Below, one piece after another: positions 47,255-56,434 of a stretch of DNA of 64,000 bases; within the stretch, counting starts at the first letter, position 1, and every line of letters begins with the position of its first letter. Under the pieces are notes generated by a model. It did no database searches and was not told the origin of the DNA. It saw nothing but the letters and a program-made list of their open reading frames with translations. The DNA lies in assembly GCF_001403735.1 (NCBI RefSeq), contig NZ_CXPG01000014.1, forward strand, positions 10,001-74,000. The letters are read 5' to 3'. Position numbers and translations under genes: made by a program. Origin of the DNA: Jannaschia rubra (GTDB taxonomy: Bacteria; Pseudomonadota; Alphaproteobacteria; Rhodobacterales; Rhodobacteraceae).

Positions 47255-48178
47255 TCAGTCGAACCGGACGCGGGGGTCGAGCCACGCGTAGATGAGATCG
47301 ACCAACAGGTTGAACAGCACGATGAAGACGGCGATCACCACCACCGTTCCCATCACCAGCGTGTAGTCGCGCCCGAGCGCGCCTTGCACGAAATAGCGGC
47401 CGATGCCGGGAATGCCGAAGATCGTCTCGATCACGACCGATCCGGTCAGAAGGCCCGCGGCCGTCGGCCCGAGATAGCTGACCGCGGGCAGCATCGCGGC
47501 GCGGAGGGCGTGGACGCCGACCACCACCCGTGTGGGCAACCCGTAGGCCCGCGCCGTGCGGACGTGGTTCGAGCGCAGCGCCTCGATCGTGGCGCCGCGC
47601 ACCAGCCGCGCGATGATCGCCACCTGCGGCAGCGCCAGCGTCACCACCGGCAGCACCCAGTAGATCGGGTTCGCCTGGCTCCACCCGCCGGCGGGCAGCC
47701 AGCCCAGCACCACGCCGAAGAACAGGCTGAGAAGGGGCGCCACGACGAAGGTGGGTGTCGTGATCCCGAAGGTGGCCACGCCCACCACCGCGTAGTCCAC
47801 CGCCGAGTTCTGGCGCAGCGCGGCCCAGGCGCCGAAGAAGGTGCCCAGCACGGCGGCCAGCGACAGCGCGAGGGAGCCCAGCAGGATCGACACCGGCAGG
47901 CCCACGGCGAACAGGTCGTTCACCGAGAAGTCGCGGCGCGTGAAGCTGGGCCCGAGGTCGCCCTGCAGCAGGTTGCCCAGATAGGTCAGGTACTGCGACC
48001 AGAGCGAAGCGTCGAGGTTGTAGGCCCGGTTCAGGTTCGCGAGGATCAGCGGGTCGAGCGGGCGTTCCAGGTCGAACGGCCCGCCCGGCGCCAGACGGAT
48101 CAGGAAGAACGTCAGCGTCACGATGATGAACACCGTGGGCACCGCGCTCATCAGCCGTTTCAGGGTATAGGACAGCAT
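47255..48178 (-). CDS. peptide ABC importer, permease (OppB type)
   Basis: A 307-residue permease with six hydrophobic helices. It begins with the standard N-terminal helix MLSYTLKRLMSAVPTVFIIV and the OppB signature FFLIRLAPGGPFDLERPLDP, and contains the ATPase-coupling motif HVRTARAYGLPTRVVVGVHALR (given in part). Second gene of the peptide importer operon, about 60 bases after the binding-protein gene. Confidence 0.95.
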   Translation of the reverse strand: MLSYTLKRLMSAVPTVFIIVTLTFFLIRLAPGGPFDLERPLDPLILANLNRAYNLDASLWSQYLTYLGNLLQGDLGPSFTRRDFSVNDLFAVGLPVSILLGSLALSLAAVLGTFFGAWAALRQNSAVDYAVVGVATFGITTPTFVVAPLLSLFFGVVLGWLPAGGWSQANPIYWVLPVVTLALPQVAIIARLVRGATIEALRSNHVRTARAYGLPTRVVVGVHALRAAMLPAVSYLGPTAAGLLTGSVVIETIFGIPGIGRYFVQGALGRDYTLVMGTVVVIAVFIVLFNLLVDLIYAWLDPRVRFD

Positions 48179-48236
48179 CTCGTCCCTTTCACGCAGGCCG
48201 GCGGCAGGCCCATGCCCCTGCCGCCGGTGGTGTCGG

Positions 48237-49817
48237 TCAGTCTTCCAGCGTCAGCCAGCGCGTCGCGTGGTTGTTGAGGATGTTGTCCTCCCACCCCGAC
48301 ACGCGGTCCGAGACCAGCGCGCGCGACGAATAGTAGAGCAGCGGGATCGTCGGCACCTCGTCGAGATAGATGCGTTCGGCTTCGGCCAGGATCCTGGCCC
48401 GCTCGTCGAGGTCGAGCGTCTGCGCCGCCTCGGCCATCTTGGCGTCGTACTCCTCGTTCACCCACTTGGAGTAGTTGAACGAGACGTCGCCCTCGTTGAG
48501 GTAGAGGAAGTTCTGCGGGTCGCTGTAGTCGCCGATCCATCCCGCGCGCGCGATGTCGAAGTCGCCGTCTTCGCGCAGGTAGTTGAAGTAGCCCGTCCCT
48601 TCCATCTCGTTGAGGCTGGACTTGATTCCCACGTTCGACAGCATGTCGGCCACCGCCGCCATGGTGTTGCGATGGTTCTCGGAGGAATTGTACGACAGCT
48701 CGACCGTCAGGTCGGCCGGGTCCACGCCCGCTTCCTCGAAGAGTTCGAGCGCCCGGTCCTCGCGGTCGAGCAGGTCCATCTCGGCATAGTCGAGCATCGG
48801 CGGCTCATCGACGTAGTTGGCGATGCCCGGCGGCACGAGGCCGTAGGCCGGGATCATCGTCTCCTGCCAGACCTCGTCGGCCAGGAACTGACGGTCGATC
48901 AGCATGGAGATCGCCTGCCGCACGCGGGGGTCGGCGAACTTGTCCTTGGTGGTCTTCACCGGCAGGTAATAGGTGCCCAGATAGGGCGCGATGCGAAGCC
49001 GGTCGGGCAAATTGTCCTGCATGTAGGCCATCTGTTCGGCCGGAACATCGGAGCAGACATGCACCTCGCCCGCCTCGAAGCGGCGCAGGCAGGCGGAGCG
49101 GTCCTCGAAGGGGATCCACTGGATCTCCTCGATCTGGACGTTCTCCGCATCCCAGAACTCGGGGTTCTTCTTCATGACGATCTTGTCGTTCGGCACGAAG
49201 CTTTCGAGCATGTAGGCGCCGTTGCTCACGAGGTTGCCGGCACGGGTGAAGTTGACGCCATGCTCCTCGACGCTGGCCTGGTGCAGCGGCTTGCCCGTCT
49301 GGTGGGTCAGCAACTCCAGGAAATAGGGGGTGGGCTGCTTGAGGGTGATGACCAGCGTCTGCGGGTCGGGCGCGGCGACGCCCAGCTCCGCGGGCTCCAT
49401 CTCGCCCTTGGTGACGGCCTCGGCATTCTCGATGTCGAACAGGATGCTGGCATAGCCCGCCGCGGTGGCCGGGGTCATCATCCGGCGCAGCGTGAACAGG
49501 AAGTCGTCCGAGGTCACGGGGTCGCCGTTCGACCACTTGGCCCCTTCGCGCATCTTGAAGGTATAGGTGCGGCCGTCCTCCGACACCTCCCAGGATTCGG
49601 CGGCGCCGGGGATCACGTCGCCACCCGCGTCCTGCGTCACGAGCCCCTCGTAGAGGTCGCGCAGCAGGTTCGCCTCGGCCACGGTGGAGGTCTTGTGCTG
49701 GTCGAGCGTCGAGGGGTCGGTGTCGTTGCCGCGCATGAGCACCTGCGCGGAGGCCTGCATCCCCGGCAGGCAGAGCGCGGCGGCGAGCAGCCCCGGAAGG
49801 ATCGAAATGCGTTTCAT
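48237..49817 (-). CDS. peptide ABC importer, periplasmic binding protein (OppA/MppA type)
   Basis: The substrate-binding protein of the importer, 526 residues, family SBP_bac_5. A signal peptide spans about residues 1-24 (ending MQASAQ). OppA-like blocks include MRGNDTDPSTLDQHKTST, PGAAESWEVSEDGRTYTF, KWSNGDPVTSDDFLFTLRR and RVRQAISMLIDRQFLADEV. The likely ligand is an oligopeptide; MppA-like murein peptides are a possibility, not a prediction. GAGGAAA precedes the start. First gene of a four-gene operon running leftward. The frame is open far upstream of the signal peptide, but this is not coding. Confidence 0.94.
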   Translation of the reverse strand: MKRISILPGLLAAALCLPGMQASAQVLMRGNDTDPSTLDQHKTSTVAEANLLRDLYEGLVTQDAGGDVIPGAAESWEVSEDGRTYTFKMREGAKWSNGDPVTSDDFLFTLRRMMTPATAAGYASILFDIENAEAVTKGEMEPAELGVAAPDPQTLVITLKQPTPYFLELLTHQTGKPLHQASVEEHGVNFTRAGNLVSNGAYMLESFVPNDKIVMKKNPEFWDAENVQIEEIQWIPFEDRSACLRRFEAGEVHVCSDVPAEQMAYMQDNLPDRLRIAPYLGTYYLPVKTTKDKFADPRVRQAISMLIDRQFLADEVWQETMIPAYGLVPPGIANYVDEPPMLDYAEMDLLDREDRALELFEEAGVDPADLTVELSYNSSENHRNTMAAVADMLSNVGIKSSLNEMEGTGYFNYLREDGDFDIARAGWIGDYSDPQNFLYLNEGDVSFNYSKWVNEEYDAKMAEAAQTLDLDERARILAEAERIYLDEVPTIPLLYYSSRALVSDRVSGWEDNILNNHATRWLTLED

Positions 49818-49844
49818 CGTCGTTTCCTCACATATGAGAATGTC

Positions 49845-49854
49845 GGGATATCCC
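49845..49854. promoter_or_regulatory. palindrome in the promoter region of the peptide importer
   Basis: GGGATATCCC is a perfect 10-base palindrome 28 bases upstream of the binding-protein start. Its position in the leader or promoter region would suit an operator, but no known regulator is matched. Confidence 0.25.
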
Positions 49855-50045
49855 ACGTATCGTTGCCGCAAATCCCGGTGGGCGCAAGAATTCAATATTT
49901 CCCCGACGTCACCCCATCCGGACGCCAGCCCCTTGTTTCCCGGCACCTTTCCCGGCGCCGATGCCACGACCGGGGCGATACCGTGTCGCGCGCGCCCGCA
50001 TCGCCTGCTACACCGCCGCGGACCCATTGGACGCAAGGCAGGACC

Positions 50046-50891
50046 ATGAACGACACCGACCGCACCCATCCCCTGCGCGACTCGCGCGAGGATACGCGCA
50101 CCGCGCGCACCGTTCCCGACACGCCGCAGACCCGGTCGCCCGCCTATCGCCTGGCCTTCGCCGACGAGGACTTCCTGTGCCGGGCCGACCTGCGACCGGT
50201 GCGCCTGCAACTCGAACTGCTCAAGCCCACGCTGCTGATGGACGAGGCGGAGGTGATGTCGACGGTCGTGCTGTTCGGCGGCGCGCGCATCCCGAGCCCC
50301 GCCGAAAGCGACCGCGCCCGCACGCCCGCGCTGCGCGACCTCGCGGGCCAGTACGAGGAGGCGCGGCGCTTCGCGCGGCTGGTCACGGAGCGGTCCATGG
50401 CCGAGTCGGGCGGGCGCGAGAACGTCATCGTCACCGGCGGGGGCCCCGGCGTGATGGAGGCCGGCAACCGCGGCGCATGGGAGGCGGGGGGGCGGTCCGT
50501 CGGCCTCAACATCGTGTTGCCGCACGAACAGGCGCCCAACGAATACGTCACGCCGGAGCTTGCCTTCAACTTCCACTATTTCGCCATCCGCAAGATGCAC
50601 TTCCTGATGCGGGCCGCCGCGATCTGCGTCTTTCCGGGCGGTTTCGGCACATTGGACGAGCTGTTCGAGTCGCTGACCCTGATCCAGTCGGGACGGATGG
50701 AGCGGGTGCCCTTCCTCCTGTTCGGAGAGGATTTCTGGCGCAGCATCGTCAACTGGGAGGCGCTGCGCGATGCGGGCACCATCGGGGAGGACGACCTGGA
50801 GCTGTTCCGCTTCGTCGAGACGGCGGAGGACGCGCTGGCCTTGATGGAGGACTGGCCCCTGCCCCGGACCCGGCGCGACTATCCCCGCTGA
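50046..50891 (+). CDS. LOG family protein (Rossmann-fold nucleotide hydrolase)
   Basis: A 281-residue cytoplasmic protein of the LOG/YgdH family. The hallmark PGGFGTLDELFES lies near residue 197, and ENVIVTGGGPGVMEAGNRGA near 120. Family members release the base from nucleoside 5'-monophosphates; in plants and some bacteria this makes cytokinins, while the bacterial YgdH branch degrades purine and pyrimidine nucleotides. An N-terminal extension of about 70 residues places it closer to the longer proteobacterial type. The wrongly used name lysine decarboxylase should be avoided. Convergent with the phytase-like gene, nine bases between stops. Confidence 0.9.
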   Translation: MNDTDRTHPLRDSREDTRTARTVPDTPQTRSPAYRLAFADEDFLCRADLRPVRLQLELLKPTLLMDEAEVMSTVVLFGGARIPSPAESDRARTPALRDLAGQYEEARRFARLVTERSMAESGGRENVIVTGGGPGVMEAGNRGAWEAGGRSVGLNIVLPHEQAPNEYVTPELAFNFHYFAIRKMHFLMRAAAICVFPGGFGTLDELFESLTLIQSGRMERVPFLLFGEDFWRSIVNWEALRDAGTIGEDDLELFRFVETAEDALALMEDWPLPRTRRDYPR

Positions 50892-50900
50892 CGGGGGCGG

Positions 50901-51752
50901 TCAGTCGAGGATGTAGTCCACGAACTCGGTCCGCTGCACGGCGGGCCGCTGGTTGTCGTCCGAGATCATCGTGACCCGCATCCGGCCCCGGGCGTCGCGC
51001 CAGACGGCGATTCCTTCGAGGTTGTCATGGGTGGCGATCGCGGTCTCGATCTCGGTCCGCTCGTCCCCGCCGCCGAGGTCGAAGCTGCGGACGCGGGTGC
51101 GGAAGCCGAAGAAGGCGAAGTCCCGTTCCAGCAGGTAGAGCCGCCCGTCCGGGCCGATGTCGGCGCCCGACACGAGGTAGCGGCCGTCGCGGCGCAAGGC
51201 GAAGGGCACGTCCCAGACCCCGCCCCGGAAGCGGTGGACGGGGAACGGCCGGTCCACCGCGCCGGAGCGTTCGGGAATGGCGTAGAGCGTGCCGTCCGCG
51301 TCGGCGGCCAGCGCCTCGATCCCCGAATTGCCCTGAAGCCCGGCGAAGGCATCGGGCTGCGGGATGCGCCGGGGCGGGGCGGCGAGGTCGTCGTGGCGCA
51401 TGATGCGGTGCGTTCCCTCGAAGGCCACGAAAAAGGCGCCATCGGCGAAGGCCAGCGACTCGGCATCGGCCTCCCGCCCCTCCAGCGGCTCGCCGGTGGA
51501 GCGCAGGAGGGGGCCATGGTCGGCCACGGCGACATCCGCCACCCCGCCGGCCCCGTCGCGCAGGAGCCGCCCCCGGATCCAGCGGCCCCGGTCCGACAGG
51601 GTCACGAACTCCGCCCCCGCGTCGTCGAGCCACAGCGCCGAATACCCGCCCGCGCCGTCGAACGCGGGCTGCCAGGTATGGCTGCCCAGATGTTCGGCGG
51701 CGATGGCGGGTCCGGTCGCGGCGATCAGCGCGAGGAGAGGACCGAGGCGCAT
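50901..51752 (-). CDS. exported esterase-like/phytase-like beta-propeller protein
   Basis: The 283-residue protein has a signal peptide (about residues 1-18, ending GPAIAAEH) followed by repeats suggestive of a beta-propeller, recognised as the domain called esterase-like activity of phytase: [59 protein letters not shown] and [11 protein letters not shown]. The domain name reflects homology; no activity can be read from sequence. It overlaps the end of mepA by 28 bases, so it is probably translated from the same messenger as mepA and the MFS gene. Confidence 0.85.
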   Translation of the reverse strand: MRLGPLLALIAATGPAIAAEHLGSHTWQPAFDGAGGYSALWLDDAGAEFVTLSDRGRWIRGRLLRDGAGGVADVAVADHGPLLRSTGEPLEGREADAESLAFADGAFFVAFEGTHRIMRHDDLAAPPRRIPQPDAFAGLQGNSGIEALAADADGTLYAIPERSGAVDRPFPVHRFRGGVWDVPFALRRDGRYLVSGADIGPDGRLYLLERDFAFFGFRTRVRSFDLGGGDERTEIETAIATHDNLEGIAVWRDARGRMRVTMISDDNQRPAVQRTEFVDYILD

Positions 51753-52573
51753 TGTTGCGGCAGATCGGCCAATTGCAACTCACGTCGCGGCGCGGGCGGT
51801 GGGGCGTTCGGATCGGCGGGCGGCGGGTTCAGGATGTTGGCCACCCATTGCCGCGCCTCGGCGCAGCCATCGCCGGGGGGCGGTGGGTCCTGGTTCTGAC
51901 ACCCGCGGGCGCCCGCCGGGCAGGCGATGCGGACGTGCATGTGATAGTGGTGCCCGTACCACGGCCGCACCTTCCGCAGCCACGACCGGTCGCCCGTCTC
52001 ATCGGCGCACATCTGCACCTTGGCGCCGGGGAAGATGAAGATGCGCGCAGTGCGCGGATCCTGCGCGGCGCGCTTGACCAGCTCGTGCTGCCCCCGCGTC
52101 CAGTTGGAATTGACGTAGGCGCCGTTCGCGCGGCGCATCGACACGGCGGACAGGTTCTCGCGCTGGCGCGGCGACAGGGTCATGTCTGTCGCGGGATAGA
52201 GCCAGACGTCGGCATCGAGGCCGATCTGGTGGCTGCGGTGCCCGTCGGTCATCGGGCCGCCGCGCGGCTGGCTCATGTCGCCCACGTAGACGCCGGCCCA
52301 GCCGATGCGGTCCATGTGGCGGCCGAGGTCCTGCACCAGGTCCACAAGCTCCGGGTGGCCCCAGTTGCGGTTGCGCGACAGGCGCATGGCCTGCCACGAC
52401 GGCCCCGTTTCGGGCAGCGCCACGAGGCCCGCCGCGCAGCCGCGCGAATAGCCGCCGAAGGGTTCGGGCGCCTGGGCCGAGGGGGCGCGGGCGGCGCCGA
52501 ACTGCGTCTTGGCGATCTGCGCCTGCGCGGGGGCCGCCAGAAGCGCGAGACATATGAAGAAAAGGCGGATCAT
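51725..52573 (-). CDS. mepA: MepA, penicillin-insensitive murein endopeptidase
   Basis: MepA is a periplasmic zinc endopeptidase that cuts D-Ala-mDAP crosslinks in peptidoglycan. The 282-residue protein has a signal peptide (residues 1-18, ending APAQA), substrate-site [18 protein letters not shown], and the LAS-family metal ligands: His and Asp in [18 protein letters not shown] and the [12 protein letters not shown] pair. The C-terminus is Pro-rich ([17 protein letters not shown]). The start at 52573 overlaps the MFS gene stop by ATGA; the 3' end overlaps the phytase-like gene by 28 bases. Confidence 0.94.
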   Translation of the reverse strand: MIRLFFICLALLAAPAQAQIAKTQFGAARAPSAQAPEPFGGYSRGCAAGLVALPETGPSWQAMRLSRNRNWGHPELVDLVQDLGRHMDRIGWAGVYVGDMSQPRGGPMTDGHRSHQIGLDADVWLYPATDMTLSPRQRENLSAVSMRRANGAYVNSNWTRGQHELVKRAAQDPRTARIFIFPGAKVQMCADETGDRSWLRKVRPWYGHHYHMHVRIACPAGARGCQNQDPPPPGDGCAEARQWVANILNPPPADPNAPPPAPRRELQLADLPQQCASVLSSR

Positions 52574-53904
52574 GCGGGTTCCCCTTCCGGTTTCACCCAG
52601 ACTAGCAGGATCAGGCCGAGCGTGAACAGCCCGACGATGGGCAGGATGCCGATCTGCTGGCTGCCGGAGGCGAGCGTGACCGCACCGATCAGGACCGGGG
52701 CGAGAAAGGCCGTGGCCTTGCCGGCCAGCGCGTAGAGGCCGAAGCCCTCGGTCACATGGCCGGGCGCCACGACGCGCACCAGCATCGTCCGGCTCGACGC
52801 CTGAAGCGCGCCGCCCGCACCGCCGATGAGCGCACCGAGGACGTAGAAGGCCACGTCGGGCAGCGGCGAGCCCTCTGCCACCGGGATCAGCAGCACCGCC
52901 CCCGGCGTGACCGTGACCACGATCAGCGACACGGTGAGCAGGATGGCGACGCAGGCGACGATCACCGGCTTCGGCCCCCGCGCCCGGTCGGCGCGCCCGC
53001 CGGCCCAGGCGGCGATGGCGCCGGTGACGGCGGCGAGGATGCCGAAGACCCCGATATCCACCACCGACCAGCCCAGCACCCCCGCCGTGTAGATGCCCCC
53101 GAAGGTGTAGAGGCCGTTCAGCGCATCGCGGTAGAGCATCGACGCCCCGAGATAGGCCGCGAAGCCCGGCCTGCGCGGCAGCGAGCGGAGCGTCTGGCCC
53201 AGCCGCGCCAGCGCGGCCCGCACCGGCGTCACGGTTCGCGCGACGGGCCGGACAGGCCGGACCCAGAGGAAGAAGGGCACCATGAAGACCACGTACCAGA
53301 GCGCCGTGAACGGCCCCACGAACCGCGTCCCCGCCCGCGTGTCGGGGTCGAGACCGAAGGCGGGCGGCCGGCCCAGCAGCGTCGTGCCCACGGCGTTTTC
53401 CGCGAAGAACCCCAGCATGAGCACGAGCGCCAGCACCCCGCCGACGTAACCCAGCGCCCAGCCGGAGCCGGAGATGCGGCCGATCTCCTCCCTCGGGCCC
53501 AGCGCGGGGAGCATGGCGTTGGTGAAGATCGTCGCGAACTCCATCCCCACGAGGCCCGCGCAGAAGACGAGCAGGATCGGCCAGACCGGATCGGCCAGCG
53601 GCACCGCGAACCACAGCGATGCCGCCCCGAGGACGTAGAGCAGCGAGAAAAGCTTGATCCACGCCAGATGCCGCCCCGAAGCGTCGGCCATGGCGCCCAG
53701 CACCGGCGCGCCCAGCGCCATGACGACGCCCGCAAGACCCACCGCGAAGCCGAAGGTCGATTGCGCGCGCACCGGGTCGTCCATCACCGCCGAGGCGAAG
53801 TAGGGGCCGAAGATGAAGGTGAGCAGCAGCGTGTTGTAGGGCTGCGACGCGAAGTCGAACATCATCCAGCCGCGCACCCGGCGCCTGAGCGCGATGTCCG
53901 TCAT
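52570..53904 (-). CDS. MFS transporter of the UMF1/Atg22-like type
   Basis: A 444-residue inner-membrane transporter with about twelve helices. The N-terminal RGWMMFDFASQPYNTLLLTFIFGPYF is the signature of the UMF1 (Atg22-like) MFS branch (quoted here as RGWMMFDFASQPYN). The substrate is unknown; eukaryotic relatives export amino acids. Being translationally coupled (ATGA) to mepA and the phytase-like protein raises the possibility that it handles a cell-wall breakdown product, an inference. Confidence 0.88.
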   Translation of the reverse strand: MTDIALRRRVRGWMMFDFASQPYNTLLLTFIFGPYFASAVMDDPVRAQSTFGFAVGLAGVVMALGAPVLGAMADASGRHLAWIKLFSLLYVLGAASLWFAVPLADPVWPILLVFCAGLVGMEFATIFTNAMLPALGPREEIGRISGSGWALGYVGGVLALVLMLGFFAENAVGTTLLGRPPAFGLDPDTRAGTRFVGPFTALWYVVFMVPFFLWVRPVRPVARTVTPVRAALARLGQTLRSLPRRPGFAAYLGASMLYRDALNGLYTFGGIYTAGVLGWSVVDIGVFGILAAVTGAIAAWAGGRADRARGPKPVIVACVAILLTVSLIVVTVTPGAVLLIPVAEGSPLPDVAFYVLGALIGGAGGALQASSRTMLVRVVAPGHVTEGFGLYALAGKATAFLAPVLIGAVTLASGSQQIGILPIVGLFTLGLILLVWVKPEGEPA

Positions 53905-53978
53905 TCGGTCCCCCCATCCGGTCGCCCGACCTTGCGCGCAGGCTGCGCGGCGCGCAACAGGGATGGCGGGGGGACGTC

Positions 53979-54422
53979 ATGACCCGGCTTGCCGTGGCTC
54001 CGGGCGAAGGCGCCATCCGCGATTGCATCGAACGGGCCCATGCCCGCCGGGTCGATCCGATCGGACGGCGACCCGCGCCGATGGAGGCCGATTTCGCCGC
54101 GCTGATCGCGGTCGGGTGCGTCCGGGTTGCGCTGCGCGACGGCGCGGTGGCGGGCCATGTCGTGTTCGACCCCGAGGGTCGCCGCATGATCCTCGACAGC
54201 GTCGCCGTGCACCCGGGGATGGCCGGACAGGGCACCGGCCGGACCCCGGTCGAGACCTGCGAGGCGGAGGCGCGGCGGCTGGGGCTGGACGCGCCGCATC
54301 TGTTCACCGACGCGAAGATGACCGCGAAGCTGATGCTCTATCCGCATCTGGGCCACGTCGAGACGGGCGCGCCCGACAGGACAGCTTCGACCGCGTGTTC
54401 TTCGGGAAACGGCCGTTACGAA
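53979..54422 (+). pseudogene. broken GNAT acetyltransferase gene
   Basis: Up to about position 54372 the frame reads as a normal GNAT domain: PMEADFAALIAVGCVRVALR, the acetyl-CoA loop VAVHPGMAGQGTGRT, and HLFTDAKMTAKLMLYPHLGHVETG. The expected C-terminal block SFDRVFFGKRPL then appears in another frame (about 54380-54416), showing a frameshift. In that second frame there is no stop after RPL: the next codon is CGA where a TGA would be expected. If read on, either frame would run far into the antisense of the thioesterase gene. Frameshift plus lost stop suggests a decaying gene; a sequencing error could explain the first but not easily both. Confidence 0.65.
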
Positions 54423-54443
54423 GGGCGGCTTGCCCGGGAACGG

Positions 54444-54980
54444 TCAGTCCGGGGCTGCGGGGGGCCATGGGCGTATGGCCTCGGCATCGATCCAGGCGGC
54501 GATCCAATCGGGCATCTCGGGGGCGGGGCCGGTCCAGCCCAGTTCGGCCGCGACCTCCTGCGTGGGCACGGCGCGGCCGCGCGCCACCACCGCCGTCCGC
54601 AGCAACGCCTGCGACGTGCAGGTGTCGTCCACCCACATCGACTGCACGATGTAGAAGAACCGCTCGTCCCACCCGGCCACCCGCGTCCGCATCTCGATCC
54701 GCTGGAACAGGGTCACGCGGCGGCGGTAGCGGATGCTGGCCCCGGCCACGGCCAGGCCCCAGCGGCGGCGGCGCAGCGCGGCCAGAAGCCCGACCCGCGC
54801 GCCCAGCGTGAACCGCCCCAGGTCATAGAGCGTCAGCGTGCGGCCGTTGTTGAGCTCCCCGAACCCGTCGAGATCCCACGGCAGGCAGAGGTGGTGCGAC
54901 AGATGCGGGTCGAGCACGCCCAGCGGCGGCGCGGACCGGGTTTTCAGCATTTGCCAGCCAAGGCGGACGAAAGGATACAT
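54444..54980 (-). CDS. acyl-CoA thioesterase (hotdog fold)
   Basis: A 178-residue hotdog-fold protein. The conserved helix region LDGFGELNNGRTLTLYDLGRF follows the first strand, then a strand-rich half with GASIRYRRRVTLFQRIEMRT and FFYIVQSMWVDDTCTSQALL. This subgroup (Them6-like) is often annotated as acyl-CoA thioesterase; substrate chain length cannot be predicted. It converges with the broken acetyltransferase gene and is divergent from yggT with about 110 bases between. Confidence 0.87.
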   Translation of the reverse strand: MYPFVRLGWQMLKTRSAPPLGVLDPHLSHHLCLPWDLDGFGELNNGRTLTLYDLGRFTLGARVGLLAALRRRRWGLAVAGASIRYRRRVTLFQRIEMRTRVAGWDERFFYIVQSMWVDDTCTSQALLRTAVVARGRAVPTQEVAAELGWTGPAPEMPDWIAAWIDAEAIRPWPPAAPD

Positions 54981-55089
54981 GGCGGCCCCCTGACCCGCGC
55001 CGGTGCCCGCGTCAATCGCAACGGTGCGTCAGGTTGCGCGCGGGGCCGTGCGCGCATAGATCGGGACCGCACCGCAAGAAGGCACGCCC

Positions 55090-55380
55090 ATGTTCACGAT
55101 TATCCAGATCCTGCACCTGCTGCTGAACGTGGCCTGGTGGTTCGCCGTCGCGCACATCATCATGTCGTGGCTCATCAACTTCGGCGTGCTGAACCTGCAC
55201 CAGCCCATCGTCGCGCAGCTCTGGGACGGGCTGAACCGCATCCTGGAGCCGGCCTATTCGCGCATCCGCAGCGTGCTGCCGGCGACCGGGGGGCTGGACC
55301 TCGCGCCGCTGGTGTTCATCCTGGGCATCATCATCGCGCGGATGATCCTGACCAACGCGGCGATCTCGCTGGCGACCTGA
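55090..55380 (+). CDS. YggT family membrane protein
   Basis: A 96-residue protein with two long hydrophobic stretches (about residues 5-30 and 65-92) joined by the conserved NRILEPAYSRIRSVLPATGG. YggT proteins are inner-membrane proteins linked to osmotic tolerance and to division or septum placement in several bacteria; the mechanism is unknown. The N-terminus MFTIIQILHLLLNVAWWFA is typical. The gene precedes the aminotransferase by 50 bases in the same direction. Confidence 0.92.
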   Translation: MFTIIQILHLLLNVAWWFAVAHIIMSWLINFGVLNLHQPIVAQLWDGLNRILEPAYSRIRSVLPATGGLDLAPLVFILGIIIARMILTNAAISLAT

Positions 55381-55430
55381 CGGGCAGAAGGCGCTTGCAA
55401 ACCCCCCCGTCGTGACGGCACCAACGGGGC

Positions 55431-56339
55431 ATGGACGACGAACGCATCAGCACCCACGAGGCCGAGGAGGACGCGCGCAACGCGGGCATCCTGATCTGGG
55501 TGAACGGCGAGTTGCGGCCCCGCCACGCGGCCACGGTCTCGGTCTACGACAGCGGCTTCATGCTGGGCGACGGGGTGTGGGAGGGGCTGCGGCTCTATGA
55601 CGGGGGCTGGGCCTTCCTCGACGAGCATCTGGCGCGGCTGTTCGAGGCGGCGAAGGCCATCGACCTCGACATCGGCATGACGCCCGACCAGGTCGCCGCC
55701 GCGCTGGAGGAGACGCGCGCGGCCAACGCCATGACCACCGATGCCCACGCCCGGCTGATGGTGACGCGGGGCGTCAAGCGCCTGCCGTTCCAGCACCCGC
55801 GCCTGTCGGACCGGGGGCCGACCATGGTCATCATCATGGAACATTCGCGCCCCCGCATCCCCCGCCCCGTCACGCTGGCCACGGTGCCGCACATCCGCGG
55901 CCTGCCGATGACGCAGGACCCCAAGCTGAACTCGCACTCCAAGCTGAACTGCATCCTGGCCTGCATCGCCGCCGAAAAGGCCGGCGCGGACGAGGCGCTG
56001 ATGCTCGACGTCCATGGCTTCGTGAACACGACGAACGCCTGCAACTTCTTCATCGTGCGCCGGGGCGAGGTGTGGACCAGCACCGGCGACTACTGCATGA
56101 ACGGGATCACCCGGCAGAAGATCATCGACCTTTGCCGCGCCAACGCCATCCCCGTGCACGAGCGCAACTTCTCCCTCGTGGATACCTACGGCGCCGACGA
56201 AGCCTTCCTCACCGGCACCTTCGGCGCGCAGACGCCCGTGGGACTGGTCGACGGCCGGGTGATCGGCACGGGGGAGCTGGGACCGGTGACGGAGCGGCTG
56301 CGGGGGCTGTACAAGGGTTTGGTGGGGTCGCACCGATAG
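55431..56339 (+). CDS. class IV aminotransferase (branched-chain or D-amino acid type)
   Basis: A 302-residue fold-type IV PLP enzyme. The opening ILIWVNGELRPRHAATVSVYDSGFMLGDGVWEGLRLYDG (conserved core DSGFMLGDGVWEGLRLY) is typical; the PLP lysine is in LNSHSKLNCILACIAA; the cofactor Glu/Thr region is DEALMLDVHGFVNTTNACN, and LTGTFGAQTPVG closes the site. Both branched-chain amino acid and D-amino acid aminotransferases share these features, so substrate is open. Its last codons carry one of two imperfect 17-base direct repeats that flank the following glycosyltransferase cassette. Confidence 0.88.
   Translation: MDDERISTHEAEEDARNAGILIWVNGELRPRHAATVSVYDSGFMLGDGVWEGLRLYDGGWAFLDEHLARLFEAAKAIDLDIGMTPDQVAAALEETRAANAMTTDAHARLMVTRGVKRLPFQHPRLSDRGPTMVIIMEHSRPRIPRPVTLATVPHIRGLPMTQDPKLNSHSKLNCILACIAAEKAGADEALMLDVHGFVNTTNACNFFIVRRGEVWTSTGDYCMNGITRQKIIDLCRANAIPVHERNFSLVDTYGADEAFLTGTFGAQTPVGLVDGRVIGTGELGPVTERLRGLYKGLVGSHR
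56319..56335 (+). repeat. left direct repeat flanking the glycosyltransferase cassette
   Basis: TTGGTGGGGTCGCACCG at the end of the aminotransferase gene matches 57244-57260 (TTGGTGAAGTCGCACCG) at 15 of 17 positions, with nine identical bases in a row (GTCGCACCG). Confidence 0.6.
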
Positions 56340-56434
56340 AATCTGGATTGGCATCAGTCGGTGCCCTGGCTCTCGCGTCGACAGAACCTGTCCGATACAT
56401 GCGCGGAGATGACCGACACTGGAAATGAAGCCTG

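Noticed and set aside
53979-55415. 478-codon reading of the GNAT frame as a single intact gene
   Set aside because: Past residue 130 it is antisense to the thioesterase gene and then overlaps yggT; the GNAT C-terminus is in another frame.
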